A program made the position numbers and the translations under genes. Shown one piece after another: positions 41,805 through 50,162 of a stretch of 64,000 bases of DNA; positions within the stretch are counted from its first letter, which is position 1, and the number at the start of each line of letters is the position of its first letter. This DNA is from Neoakkermansia glycaniphila (lineage in GTDB: Bacteria > Verrucomicrobiota > Verrucomicrobiia > Verrucomicrobiales > Akkermansiaceae): assembly GCF_001683795.1 (NCBI RefSeq), contig NZ_LIGX01000019.1:1-64000 (forward strand), in the 5' to 3' direction. The notes beneath the pieces were generated by a model. It was not told the DNA's origin and ran no database searches. It saw nothing but the letters and a program-made list of their open reading frames with translations.

Positions 41805-42476
41805 ATGAACAACGAAGAACAAACGGCTCCGGCCGAAAGTGTTGCAACTCCCGCTGCCGCTCCGAATAACGGTGAGCGCGGTGGTTTCCGCCAGGGCGGT
41901 TTCCGCCAAGGTGGTTTCCGCCAGGGTGGAAATCGCGGTCCTCGTGGTCCTCGTCGCGAAGGCGGTCGCCGCGGTGCCGAAGCTCCCGTGGAAGACGGTC
42001 CTCAGCTCCTGGAAAAGGTTGTGTTTGTCAACCGCTGCGCCAAGGTGGTGAAGGGCGGTCGCCGCTTCTCCTTCTCTGCGCTCGTCGTTTCCGGCGATCA
42101 GGAAGGCAAGGTCGGTTTCGGTTTCGGGAAGGCTAATGAAGTTTCCGACGCTATCCGCAAGGGTACGGAAGCTGCCAAGCGCAATCTCAAGCCCGTGGCC
42201 GTCGTGAACAGCACGATTCCTCACGAAGTTTACGCCGAATTCGGCGGTGGCAAGATTCTCCTGAAGCCTGCCGCTCCCGGTACCGGTCTTATCGCCGGCA
42301 ATACTGTCCGTGCCGTGCTGGAAGCAGCTGGCGTGCGCGACATCGTTGCCAAGTCCCTCGGATCTTCCAACCACGCCAATGTGGTGAAGGCTACGCTTAC
42401 CGCCCTTACTTCGCTGAGGACGGCTGACCAAGTCCTCTCCGCCCGTGGTAAGAAGAAGAAGGATTCCGCCATTTAA
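41805..42476 (+). CDS. rpsE: 30S ribosomal protein uS5 with a Gly/Arg-rich N-terminal extension
   Basis: 223 residues, against about 165 in E. coli. Residues ~25-60 are a repeat tract (three GGFRQ units, then [17 protein letters not shown]) before the S5 core, which has [31 protein letters not shown] and [17 protein letters not shown]5 supports decoding accuracy. The extension resembles RNA-binding RGG tracts. Confidence 0.95.
   Translation: MNNEEQTAPAESVATPAAAPNNGERGGFRQGGFRQGGFRQGGNRGPRGPRREGGRRGAEAPVEDGPQLLEKVVFVNRCAKVVKGGRRFSFSALVVSGDQEGKVGFGFGKANEVSDAIRKGTEAAKRNLKPVAVVNSTIPHEVYAEFGGGKILLKPAAPGTGLIAGNTVRAVLEAAGVRDIVAKSLGSSNHANVVKATLTALTSLRTADQVLSARGKKKKDSAI
41883..41927 (+). repeat. Three tandem 15-bp repeats within rpsE
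   Basis: GGTTTCCGCCAGGGC and two near-identical copies lie head to tail in frame, encoding the three GFRQG units. Such repeats can change copy number by slippage without breaking the frame. Confidence 0.85.
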
Positions 42477-42501
42477 TCATCCAACGTATTTTTGACGAAT
42501 C

Positions 42502-42960
42502 ATGTTGACACTTCATACTCTCAAGCCCAATCCCGGTGCCAAGCACCGCAAGAAGCGCCTTGGCAACGGAGAAAGCTCCGGCCTCGGCAAGACCTGCGGC
42601 AAGGGCAACAAGGGCCAGAAGGCTCGCTCCGGCGGTTCGATCCGCCCCGGCTTTGAAGGCGGCCAGATGCCCCTGCATCGCCGTCTTCCGAAGAAGGGCT
42701 TCAGCAACACGCGTTTCCAGGACACAATTGCCGTGGTGAACGTTTGCCAGCTCGAAGCTTTCTTTGAAGCAGGTGCGACCATTGATGAAAACTCGCTCCG
42801 CGCCCGCGGTCTTGTCCAGGGTGCATGCGATGCAGTCAAGCTTCTGGGACAAGGTGTTGTCACCAAGAGCTTCACGGTGACCGTGGATTTTGCCAGTGCT
42901 TCCGCACGCGACAAGATTACGGCTGCCGGTGGCACGCTCACCGTTTTGAGCGAAGCCTGA
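42502..42960 (+). CDS. rplO: 50S ribosomal protein uL15
   Basis: 152 residues. N-terminal glycine/lysine-rich region (KHRKKRLGNGESSGLGKTCG, GNKGQKARSGG), then GFEGGQMPLHRRLPKKGF and a regular C-terminal domain. It follows rpsE directly; the usual intervening rpmD (uL30) is absent. Confidence 0.96.
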   Translation: MLTLHTLKPNPGAKHRKKRLGNGESSGLGKTCGKGNKGQKARSGGSIRPGFEGGQMPLHRRLPKKGFSNTRFQDTIAVVNVCQLEAFFEAGATIDENSLRARGLVQGACDAVKLLGQGVVTKSFTVTVDFASASARDKITAAGGTLTVLSEA

Positions 42961-42971
42961 TCAGGTTACCG

Positions 42972-43004
42972 ACGAACCGGGTGGCGCAGCGCCGCCCGGT
43001 TCGT
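42972..43004 (+). other. Strong hairpin between rplO and secY
   Basis: A 15-bp stem (42972-42986 with 42990-43004, one G-U pair) closes a 3-nt loop. No T-run follows, so it is not a classical terminator. It may act as a transcript-processing or attenuation element reducing secY relative to the ribosomal genes. Confidence 0.6.
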
Positions 43005-43125
43005 TCATCAGGTTCTCTTCCCGTCCGCGCCGTCCGAGTGACCCATGCGGCGCCCATGCATACCGGGGGAGGCGAGCCTTTGCGCTGCATGCCCATTTTT
43101 CCTCACATCCATCAGACTTAAGACC

Positions 43126-44604
43126 ATGATTTCAGCATTTACCAATATGATGAAGGTGCCGGATCTTCGCCGACGCATTCTGTTCACTCTGGCCATGATT
43201 GTGATTGTGCGCCTCGGCGTGCATCTCCCTCTGCCGGGCGTGGACGTACAACAGCTTTCCGACTGGATGGCGAAGAATGACGATGGCGGCGGCATGCTCG
43301 GCGGTCTCGGTACGATGCTGACGATTTTCTCCGGCGGCGGTCTGCAGCAGTGCGGTATTTTCGCACTCGGGATCATGCCCTATATTTCCGCTTCCATTAT
43401 GACCCAGCTTCTCGGCGCCGTGGTGCCAGCGTGGCAGAAGATGCTGCGCGAGGAAGGCGGCCGCCAGAAGATGACGAAGTATACTCGTCTTCTCGCGATT
43501 GTCATTGCCATTGTGCAGGGCTACCTTCTCGTCGGTTCTCTGGAGCACCCTGACCGTCTCGGCCTTTCCGGGCTGGGTAATTTGGTCATGTTCCCCGGCT
43601 CCCTGTTCACGATTTCGACGGTGTTTATCATTGTGACGGGTACGATGCTGCTGATGTGGATCGGTGACCAGATTACGGAGCGTGGTATCGGTAACGGCGT
43701 ATCGTTGATCATTGCGGTGAATATCATTCACTCCCTGCCGGGTGCCTTTGCTCTTGCCTGGAAGCGTTTCGTGATGCCAGTGGCGGGTGAAGTGAATCCG
43801 ACCGGAGCGCTGACTCTGGTGGCCATGATTCTTTTCCTGATTCTTGTGATTGCGATGGTGGTGACGGTGACGCAGGCGCAGCGCCGCATTCCGGTGCAGT
43901 ACGCCAAGCGCATCGTAGGCAACAAGATGACGCAGGGCGGTACGCAGTACCTTCCTCTGAAGTTGAACTATTCGGGGGTGATGCCCGTGATTTTCGCGAC
44001 TGCCATTCTTTCGCTGCCGCAGCTGCTGGTGAGCCAGATCTGGCCGAATTCCTGGCTGGATAGTATGATTCGCATCTGGATGGTGCCGACGAGCTTCATG
44101 TATTATGTGATTTCGTCGTTGATGATTTTCTTCTTCGCTTACTTCTGGGTCGCGACGATGTTCCAGCCTTCGCAGATTGCAGAAGACTTGAAGCGCAACG
44201 GTGGCTATGTGCCCGGCGTGCGCCCCGGCCCTCCCACGGCGGCATTCCTCGACCAGACGATGCAGAGATTGACGTTTGCCGGTGCATTGTTCCTGACGCT
44301 GATTTATTTCCTTCCGTACCTGCTTTCCTTGGCAACGAATGTGGAGCCTATCGTTTCGAATTTCTTCGGCGGCACGAGCCTTCTGATTCTTGTGGGGGTT
44401 CTGCTTGATATGATGCGCCAGATCGAAACATCGCTTCTGCAGAAGAATTACGACGGTTTCCTCAAGAAGGGCAAGATCCGAGGCAAGTATGCCCACCTGC
44501 AAGGAACGGGCGAAGCCGCTTCGAGCAGCACGGTGACGGTTGTCTGGTGCGTGATCGCCGCCCTGATTCTGGCCGCTATTACGGTGTATATGGTTGTGCG
44601 CTGA
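43126..44604 (+). CDS. secY: Preprotein translocase subunit SecY
   Basis: 492 residues with about ten membrane helices. PDLRRRILFTLAMIVIVRLG, the GIMPYISASIMTQLL plug-region motif, GIGNGVSLI, and C-terminal YDGFLKKGKIRGK are typical. It is the protein-conducting channel of the Sec pathway, through which the secreted enzymes here would pass. The frame opens at 43045, but ATG 43126 matches family N-termini. Confidence 0.95.
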   Translation: MISAFTNMMKVPDLRRRILFTLAMIVIVRLGVHLPLPGVDVQQLSDWMAKNDDGGGMLGGLGTMLTIFSGGGLQQCGIFALGIMPYISASIMTQLLGAVVPAWQKMLREEGGRQKMTKYTRLLAIVIAIVQGYLLVGSLEHPDRLGLSGLGNLVMFPGSLFTISTVFIIVTGTMLLMWIGDQITERGIGNGVSLIIAVNIIHSLPGAFALAWKRFVMPVAGEVNPTGALTLVAMILFLILVIAMVVTVTQAQRRIPVQYAKRIVGNKMTQGGTQYLPLKLNYSGVMPVIFATAILSLPQLLVSQIWPNSWLDSMIRIWMVPTSFMYYVISSLMIFFFAYFWVATMFQPSQIAEDLKRNGGYVPGVRPGPPTAAFLDQTMQRLTFAGALFLTLIYFLPYLLSLATNVEPIVSNFFGGTSLLILVGVLLDMMRQIETSLLQKNYDGFLKKGKIRGKYAHLQGTGEAASSSTVTVVWCVIAALILAAITVYMVVR

Positions 44605-44638
44605 CCGGTATTGAGTCCGATTTTATCTTGTTCCTGCT

Positions 44639-45289
44639 ATGAAAACTCTCAAGCGTTTCGTTCTGGTGGGTGGCCCTGCATCCGGAAAGGGTACCCAGGC
44701 CCGCTATCTGGCTCAGGCTTTCGGTTTGCATACGTTGAGTACGGGCGCTCTTCTCCGGCAGGAGATTGAGGCTTGCTCGGATCTGGGCAGGCAGGCGCAG
44801 AGTTTCATGGATCGTGCGATGCTGGTGCCCGATGAAGTGGTGAACGATATCGTGCGCGGCTGGCTGTCCAATAATGATGAGACCCCGTGGCTGCTGGACG
44901 GTTATCCCCGTACGGTGGCTCAGGCGGAGACGCTGGATTCGTTTATGCGCGAGCGCGGTCTCGGTGTGGATGTGGTCGTCTGGCTGGATGTGGCGCGCGA
45001 GCTGATCGAAGCGCGTATGCTGAAGCGTAAGGAGTGTACGAAGTGCGGGTTGATTACCCGCGACGGTGAGTCCGTCTGCCCGGATTGCGGGAGTGAGATG
45101 CGTGTGCGTGCCGATGACAATTTGGAGGCATTTGCCCGTCGTTGGCAGGATTATGAGTCTCTGACGGTTCCCGTAGCCAATTACTATGCTGCAAAGGGTA
45201 TGGCTGTTCGCGTGCGTGTAACGGAGGAAGGCGAGCCTGAAGAGGTTTCTCTGCGTATTTCGCAGAAGTTGAAAGAATTTGCCGAATAA
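44639..45289 (+). CDS. adk: Adenylate kinase
   Basis: 216 residues. P-loop VGGPASGKGTQARYL, STGALLRQEI, LDGYPRTVAQAE and the R-x-D-D motif are as expected. The LID carries CTKCGLITRDGESVCPDCG, a four-cysteine zinc site typical of Gram-positive and some other adenylate kinases. It equilibrates AMP, ADP and ATP. It sits between secY and map, a common arrangement. Confidence 0.95.
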   Translation: MKTLKRFVLVGGPASGKGTQARYLAQAFGLHTLSTGALLRQEIEACSDLGRQAQSFMDRAMLVPDEVVNDIVRGWLSNNDETPWLLDGYPRTVAQAETLDSFMRERGLGVDVVVWLDVARELIEARMLKRKECTKCGLITRDGESVCPDCGSEMRVRADDNLEAFARRWQDYESLTVPVANYYAAKGMAVRVRVTEEGEPEEVSLRISQKLKEFAE

Positions 45290-45300
45290 GTTTCCGTATC

Positions 45301-46098
45301 ATGTCCGACCGCATTCCGGTACGCAATCCGAATGAAATTGCGAAGTTGCGCAAGGCGGGCGAAGTGGCTGCCCGTATTTTGATGGATTTGATGCCGGAGG
45401 TGGTTGCGGGGCGAACGACAAGGGAGATTGATGAGTTTGCCGCCGAGCTGTTCAAGCGCGAGAGGTGCGGCAATGCCTTTTTGGGCTATGGCGGTTTTCC
45501 CGGTCAGCTTTGCATTTCGGTGAATGAGGAGGTGATTCACGGTATCGGCGGCGATCGGGTGATCCGGGACGGCGATGTCGTGAGTCTCGACGTGGGTACG
45601 ATTGTGGATGGCTGGTATGGCGATAATGCCATGACGGTGCCCGTCGGGCAGGTTGATCCCGATACGCTGAAGTTGCTGGCTGTGACGGAGGAATCCTTGT
45701 TCCGCGCGATCGCGGAAGCGAAGCAGGGCGGTTCTCTGGCCGATGTGTGCGGAGCCGTGGAAGATTTCGTGAAGCCGTTCGGTTTCGGAATAGTGCGCGA
45801 TTTCGTGGGACACGGCGTGGGGCGGCATTTGCATGAGGAGCCCAATGTGCCGAATTATCGTCCGAATCACAAGTTGCCGCGTTTGAAGCGCGGTATGGTG
45901 CTGGCCATCGAGCCGATGGTGAATGCCGGGACGTTCCGCGTGAAGGTGCTGGATGACAAGTGGACGACGGTGACAGCGGACGGCAAGCCGTCGGCGCACT
46001 TCGAGCATACGGTGGCCGTGAGTTCTCATGGCGGCGAGATTTTGACGGAGAGGCCGCGTATTGCATTGCCTGAACAGCTGGGTATCGCTCCGCTGTGA
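45301..46098 (+). CDS. map: Methionine aminopeptidase, type I
   Basis: 265 residues with the metal ligands in FGIVRDFVGHGVGRHLHEEP, LDVGTIVDGWYGDN, LAIEPMVNAG and SAHFEHTVAV. It removes initiator methionine. It is the last gene of the run; infA, rpsM, rpsK, rpoA and rplQ, which often follow, are absent. Confidence 0.96.
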   Translation: MSDRIPVRNPNEIAKLRKAGEVAARILMDLMPEVVAGRTTREIDEFAAELFKRERCGNAFLGYGGFPGQLCISVNEEVIHGIGGDRVIRDGDVVSLDVGTIVDGWYGDNAMTVPVGQVDPDTLKLLAVTEESLFRAIAEAKQGGSLADVCGAVEDFVKPFGFGIVRDFVGHGVGRHLHEEPNVPNYRPNHKLPRLKRGMVLAIEPMVNAGTFRVKVLDDKWTTVTADGKPSAHFEHTVAVSSHGGEILTERPRIALPEQLGIAPL

Positions 46099-46167
46099 GG
46101 CGCCTCCGCAGCGTGTGATGCCGTTGTTGCGAGAGCCGTGCTTTCGAGTGTGAATGCGGGACAGTTT

Positions 46168-46197
46168 TTGCACTTGTACTCATTGTTCGTTTGTATT
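46168..46197 (+). promoter_or_regulatory. Candidate promoter of the NSS transporter
   Basis: TTGCAC (46168-46173), 18-bp spacer, TGTATT (46192-46197), 41 bp upstream of the ATG. Match quality is moderate. Confidence 0.4.
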
Positions 46198-46238
46198 ACC
46201 ATGGAACGGTTATTTCAATACAATGTTCCCGGTAGTTC

Positions 46239-47972
46239 ATGAGTGAGTCGACTCCGAAATCTAGAGGTAAGGAGGCAGGGTGGAATTCCCGCCTTGGTAT
46301 GATTCTCGCTGTGGCGGGAGGTGCAGTCGGTTTCGGCAATTTCCTGAGGTTTCCGGGGTTGGCAGCCCAGTATGGCGGAGGGGCGTTCATGATTGCCTAT
46401 TTCTGTTCTCTGCTGCTGATGGGGATTCCTCTTGCTTGGGTGGAGTGGGCCGTAGGCCGCAGGGGTGGGGCTTTGGGTGGGCATTCTCCCTCGTCCATTT
46501 TCATGCTGGTGACCCGTTCCCGCTGGTGGAAGTATGTGGGTCTTCTGGGGGTCGCGGCTCCGCTGGCGATTTCGTTTTATTATCTGTTTCTGGAGAGCTG
46601 GACGCTGGGGTATGCGTGGAAGATGGTGTGCGGCGAGTTTGCCGAGGTGACGGATTTCAAAGGTACCTTCGGCGAGTTTGTCGGCGTGGCGGAGAATGGG
46701 GCGGCTTTCGATGTGTCCCGGAGTTCTTTTCTGTGGTGTTTTCTCGTGGCGTTTGTGCTGAATTACTGGCTGATGTATCGCGGTATCGGGAAGGGGATCG
46801 AGTGGTTTTGCAAGTGGTCGCTGCCTGTGTTGCTGCTGACTTCGCTGGTGATTATGGTGCGCGTGCTGACTTTGGGGACGCCGGATGCTGCTCATCCGGA
46901 CCGGAGTGTGGAGCAGGGGCTCGGCTATATGTGGAATCCGAATAAGGTGGTGCTGGAGAGCAGGAATGAGGAGGGGGATTGGAAGATTCTGCAGATGCTG
47001 CCGCAGAATGATAGTGCAGTGCTGCAGGTGAAGGAAGCCCAGGTTGCAGCTTCGGGAGGGGCAGAGAGGATTCGCGAGATTACGATCAGCGAGGGGTTGA
47101 TGAATCCGTCCCTGTGGCTGGCGGCGGCGGGGCAGATTTTCTGGTCTCTTTCCGTGTGTTTCGGTTCGGTGTGTACGTATGCGAGTTATGTGAAGAAGAA
47201 GGACGATATCGCTCTGAGTGCGTTGACGGCGAATTCCGCAAATGAGGTGGTGGAAGTGGGGATTGCCGGGATGATGATCGTGCCTGCTGCGGTGGCGTTT
47301 CTCGGGGTGGCTGCTGCGGCAGCGTCGTCGACGTTCGGGCTGGGTTTCGAGGTGTTGCCGCAGGTGTTTGCGGAGATGCCCGGCGGGCGGGTGTTCGGTA
47401 CGCTGTTTTTCGGGTTGCTGTTTTTGGCGGCGGTGACGAGTTCGATTTCACTGATTCAACCGGCGATCGCCTTTTTGGAAGAGTTCTGGCTGTTGCGCCG
47501 GAGGCAGTCGATCGTGCTGGTTGGGTTTATGGCGTTTCTGGGTACGCTGGCTGTTTCCTGGTTCAGCAAGGGGCTTGTCGGTCTGGATACGATGGATTTC
47601 TGGGTGGGTACGCTGGGGTTGTATATTCTGGCGTTCTGTTTTATTGTGATTTTCTGTTTCAAGATGGGGTTGAAGGAGGGGTACGCGGAGCTGCAGCTGG
47701 GGGCGGATATCGATTTGCCTTTCTGGGTGATGTATGTGGCCAAGTGGGTGTCTCCGATGATTCTGCTGGCCATTTTCCTGTCGTGGCTGTATGAGAATGT
47801 GTTCGGTACGTCGTGCCCGCAGATCGAGAATTTGTTGAATGGCGAGCCGGGAGCCTATGTGCCGCTCGGTTGGGCATTTTTGGTGCTGGTGTTTATGGGG
47901 ATGGTGGCGTGGAGTTCGCGCCGGTTCCATTCCAAGGTCAAGAGTCTTCAATCCCGTCTTCCCATATCATGA
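46239..47972 (+). CDS. Sodium-dependent NSS-family (SNF) transporter
   Basis: 577 residues with about twelve membrane helices. The first helix has the NSS sodium/substrate site GGAVGFGNFLRFPGLAAQYGG shown in parts as GAVGFGNFLRFP and GGGAFMIAYF. These transporters couple Na+ to uptake of amino acids such as Met, Ala, Trp or Tyr. A hydrophilic loop of ~100 residues (about 215-285) between helices is longer than in LeuT. The overlapping small downstream gene indicates a MetP/MetS-type two-part importer. Confidence 0.92.
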   Translation: MSESTPKSRGKEAGWNSRLGMILAVAGGAVGFGNFLRFPGLAAQYGGGAFMIAYFCSLLLMGIPLAWVEWAVGRRGGALGGHSPSSIFMLVTRSRWWKYVGLLGVAAPLAISFYYLFLESWTLGYAWKMVCGEFAEVTDFKGTFGEFVGVAENGAAFDVSRSSFLWCFLVAFVLNYWLMYRGIGKGIEWFCKWSLPVLLLTSLVIMVRVLTLGTPDAAHPDRSVEQGLGYMWNPNKVVLESRNEEGDWKILQMLPQNDSAVLQVKEAQVAASGGAERIREITISEGLMNPSLWLAAAGQIFWSLSVCFGSVCTYASYVKKKDDIALSALTANSANEVVEVGIAGMMIVPAAVAFLGVAAAAASSTFGLGFEVLPQVFAEMPGGRVFGTLFFGLLFLAAVTSSISLIQPAIAFLEEFWLLRRRQSIVLVGFMAFLGTLAVSWFSKGLVGLDTMDFWVGTLGLYILAFCFIVIFCFKMGLKEGYAELQLGADIDLPFWVMYVAKWVSPMILLAIFLSWLYENVFGTSCPQIENLLNGEPGAYVPLGWAFLVLVFMGMVAWSSRRFHSKVKSLQSRLPIS

Positions 47973-48121
47973 CTGCCGCCGGTTGGATTACGATGCTGTT
48001 GTCCGTGGCTTTTGCCTGGACTTTGTTTGTCTGGTGCATTGCCAAGGTTCTCTCGAAGAAGGCGGAGAATCTCGTGTCCAGCAATATGCATACGCCGGAT
48101 ATGGATGAGGAGGACGATTGA
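47969..48121 (+). CDS. MetS-like small subunit of the NSS transporter
   Basis: 50 residues starting with an ATGA overlap of the transporter stop. It has one membrane helix (MTAAGWITMLLSVAFAWTLF) and an acidic C-terminus. Small proteins with this N-terminus accompany MetP-type transporters and are required for methionine uptake in Corynebacterium. It is longer than the usual ~35 residues. Confidence 0.8.
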   Translation: MTAAGWITMLLSVAFAWTLFVWCIAKVLSKKAENLVSSNMHTPDMDEEDD

Positions 48122-48152
48122 TTAGTCTCCTTCTTTTGCCTGTCTAGGTTGT

Positions 48153-49286
48153 TCAGGCGTTGCTTCGCTGCAGGAAGCGGGCGATGGGTTCGGCATAGAG
48201 TTCCGGTTCGAGCAGGAAGGAGTCGTGTCCTTTTTCGGAGCGGATGAGGTGGTATTCGGCCGGGATGCCGATGCGCTGTAGTTGGCGGACGTATTCGCGC
48301 TGTTCTTCCGGGCGGAAGCAGGCATCGGTGTCGATGGAGAAGACGAGGAAAGGGATGCCTGCTGCACGGCAAGGTTCGAGGGCCTGTTCCAGCGTGGCGG
48401 TTCCGGTGATGGTGCGGAGGTCGTAGTTGATCCACATGTCGGCGATGCGTATGTAGGAGTTCGCATCGAAGCGGTTGGCGAATTTGGTGCCTTGGTGGAG
48501 CATGTAGCTCTGGGTGTTGCGCGTGGGGGTGTACCACGTGAGCATGTTTTTGCGGTCGCCGGTGCTTTCGCGTGCGCGTTCGGCAAGCCCTTCCTGATAG
48601 ACGAAGGCTTTGTGTCCGATGATGCGGGCAAAGGCGAGTCCCTGCCGCGGCGGATTGTCGAGCGGGTAGCGGCCTGCGAGGTAGAGGGGGTCCAGTTCGA
48701 TGGCGAGTATTTGCTCGAAGACGCTCAACTGGTGGTCCATGGAGGGTTGGTAGCCCGAGCCGATGGTGATGAAGCTGTGGACGCGCGAGGGGAAGAGCGC
48801 CGTGAAGGCAAGGCCGATGAGTCCGCCGACGGAGGGGCCGACGAGGTGGAGGCGTTCGATGCCGAAGTGGTCGAGGAGGGCGGCTTGCGCCCGTGCCTGG
48901 TCTCCGGCGGCGATGAGGGGGAAGCGGCTGCCCCACGGCGTGCCGTCCGGGTGGGTGCTGCAGGGACCGGAGGAGCCGTAGCAGCTGCCGAGGAGGTTGG
49001 CGCAGATGATGAAGTAGCGGTCGGTGTCGAGGGGGCGTCCGGGGCCGATCATGGCGTTCCACCAGCCTTCGTGGTTTTCTTCCTGCCAGAGGGGCGCTAC
49101 TTCGGGGATGGAGGGGTTGTATCCGTGGGCATGCTGGCTACCGGTGAGCGCATGGAAGAGGAGGACGGCGTTGCTGCGGTCCGCACGGAGTGTGCCGTAG
49201 GTTTCATAGGCGAGTACGGCCGCAGGGACGGTTTCTCCGCAGTCGAGTGCGAGTTCGCCAAGTGGGAAGAAGCGCGTGGTTTCCAT
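48153..49286 (-). CDS. metX: Homoserine O-acetyltransferase
   Basis: 377 residues, alpha/beta-hydrolase fold. NAVLLFHALTGSQHA and the ICANLLGSCYGSSGP loop are MetX signatures; the nucleophile elbow reads GPSVGGL, where GGSMGG is more usual. Asp in FSIDTDACF and His in EKGHDSFL complete the triad. It activates homoserine for methionine synthesis using acetyl-CoA. Some members instead use succinyl-CoA, which cannot be decided by eye. It ends 31 bp from the convergent MetS gene, so methionine uptake and synthesis genes are neighbours. Confidence 0.92.
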   Translation of the reverse strand: METTRFFPLGELALDCGETVPAAVLAYETYGTLRADRSNAVLLFHALTGSQHAHGYNPSIPEVAPLWQEENHEGWWNAMIGPGRPLDTDRYFIICANLLGSCYGSSGPCSTHPDGTPWGSRFPLIAAGDQARAQAALLDHFGIERLHLVGPSVGGLIGLAFTALFPSRVHSFITIGSGYQPSMDHQLSVFEQILAIELDPLYLAGRYPLDNPPRQGLAFARIIGHKAFVYQEGLAERARESTGDRKNMLTWYTPTRNTQSYMLHQGTKFANRFDANSYIRIADMWINYDLRTITGTATLEQALEPCRAAGIPFLVFSIDTDACFRPEEQREYVRQLQRIGIPAEYHLIRSEKGHDSFLLEPELYAEPIARFLQRSNA

Positions 49287-49300
49287 GTGATGCGGATACG

Positions 49301-49333
49301 AAAAAGAGACCGGATGCGAGTTCGCTCCGGCCT
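49301..49333 (-). terminator. Rho-independent terminator after rpmJ
   Basis: On the minus strand GGCCGGAGCG pairs with CGCATCCGGTC (one bulge) around AACT and is followed by TCTTTTT. It starts about 29 bp past the rpmJ stop. Confidence 0.7.
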
Positions 49334-49361
49334 CCCAGAAGATTGTGTGTTCCGGCGCGGT

Positions 49362-49526
49362 TTACTTGACGCCTTTTTTGCTCAGACGGGTGCCGGTGGT
49401 TGCGCCCTGGCGAGCCTTGAACTTCGGGTTGCTCTTGCAGATGACGTAGAGCGTGCCTTTGCGCTTCACGATCTGGCAGTCTGCGTGGCGGCGCTTCATG
49501 GAGGCGAGTGAGGAAAGAACTTTCAT
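49362..49526 (-). CDS. rpmJ: 50S ribosomal protein bL36, zinc-free type
   Basis: 54 residues, too short for most ORF cut-offs. The sequence ([20 protein letters not shown], then [16 protein letters not shown]) closely follows E. coli YkgO, the paralogue lacking the zinc-binding Cys/His set of the standard protein. It has a longer C-terminal tail ([13 protein letters not shown]). It stands alone rather than in a ribosomal operon, with its own terminator. Confidence 0.9.
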   Translation of the reverse strand: MKVLSSLASMKRRHADCQIVKRKGTLYVICKSNPKFKARQGATTGTRLSKKGVK

Positions 49527-49680
49527 TGTATGATTCTATGGTTGAAGATTTGCGTCGGGGCGATGATTCTACGGGTTTTCTCCCGTTTGTAAAGTCAAAT
49601 TTTGCATTTTTGTGTTTTTGGCGGGTTTGGTCGTTTGTTTGTGTTTGACGTCGGGTTGGCTGCCGGATATTCTGAAAGGG

Positions 49681-50139
49681 ATGAATTCGATTTGTTTTGC
49701 GGGTGTGCTGGCGTTGTGCTGCGGGTGTGTTTTCGGCGATACGGCGCCTGTGCCGGTGGCGGATGGCGGGAAGATTGTTTTTCACGAGTTTCCCAAGAGC
49801 GGTGGAGGGACAGTGGCGTCCGTTTTGAGCGATAGCGACGATTATGGGGTGATGCTGTTGAATGATGCTTCGGCGGAAGGGGATCCCAAGATGGTGATTG
49901 TGGTGGCAAGGAGGTATCCGGCGGAGGTGTACCGCGTGGTTTCTGTGGATGAGTTGGAGGCGGTGCTGCGGAAGTTTCCGGCAGGAGCGCAGTTTTACAG
50001 GTATGACCGTTGTCTGGTTCCGGCAGGGTACGGTTTGCTGGAGGATGCGTGGGAGGAGATTGAAGGAGTGATGCGCAAGTGCGGGCATCGGCTTGACGAT
50101 GGCGGTAAGTCGCGCATTGTGTGTACGTGTTCCGATTGA
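49681..50139 (+). CDS. Small exported protein of unknown function
   Basis: 152 residues from ATG 49681, which is preceded by GAAAGGG. A short signal sequence (MNSICFAGVLALCCGCVFG) contains cysteines near the cleavage site, so lipoprotein processing is possible. The mature part is acidic, with no recognisable motif; the last residues CTCSD contain two cysteines. The frame opens earlier at 49612 but without a signal peptide. Confidence 0.7.
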   Translation: MNSICFAGVLALCCGCVFGDTAPVPVADGGKIVFHEFPKSGGGTVASVLSDSDDYGVMLLNDASAEGDPKMVIVVARRYPAEVYRVVSVDELEAVLRKFPAGAQFYRYDRCLVPAGYGLLEDAWEEIEGVMRKCGHRLDDGGKSRIVCTCSD

Positions 50140-50162
50140 TGCGGCAGCTGCGGCTCAGGTTG

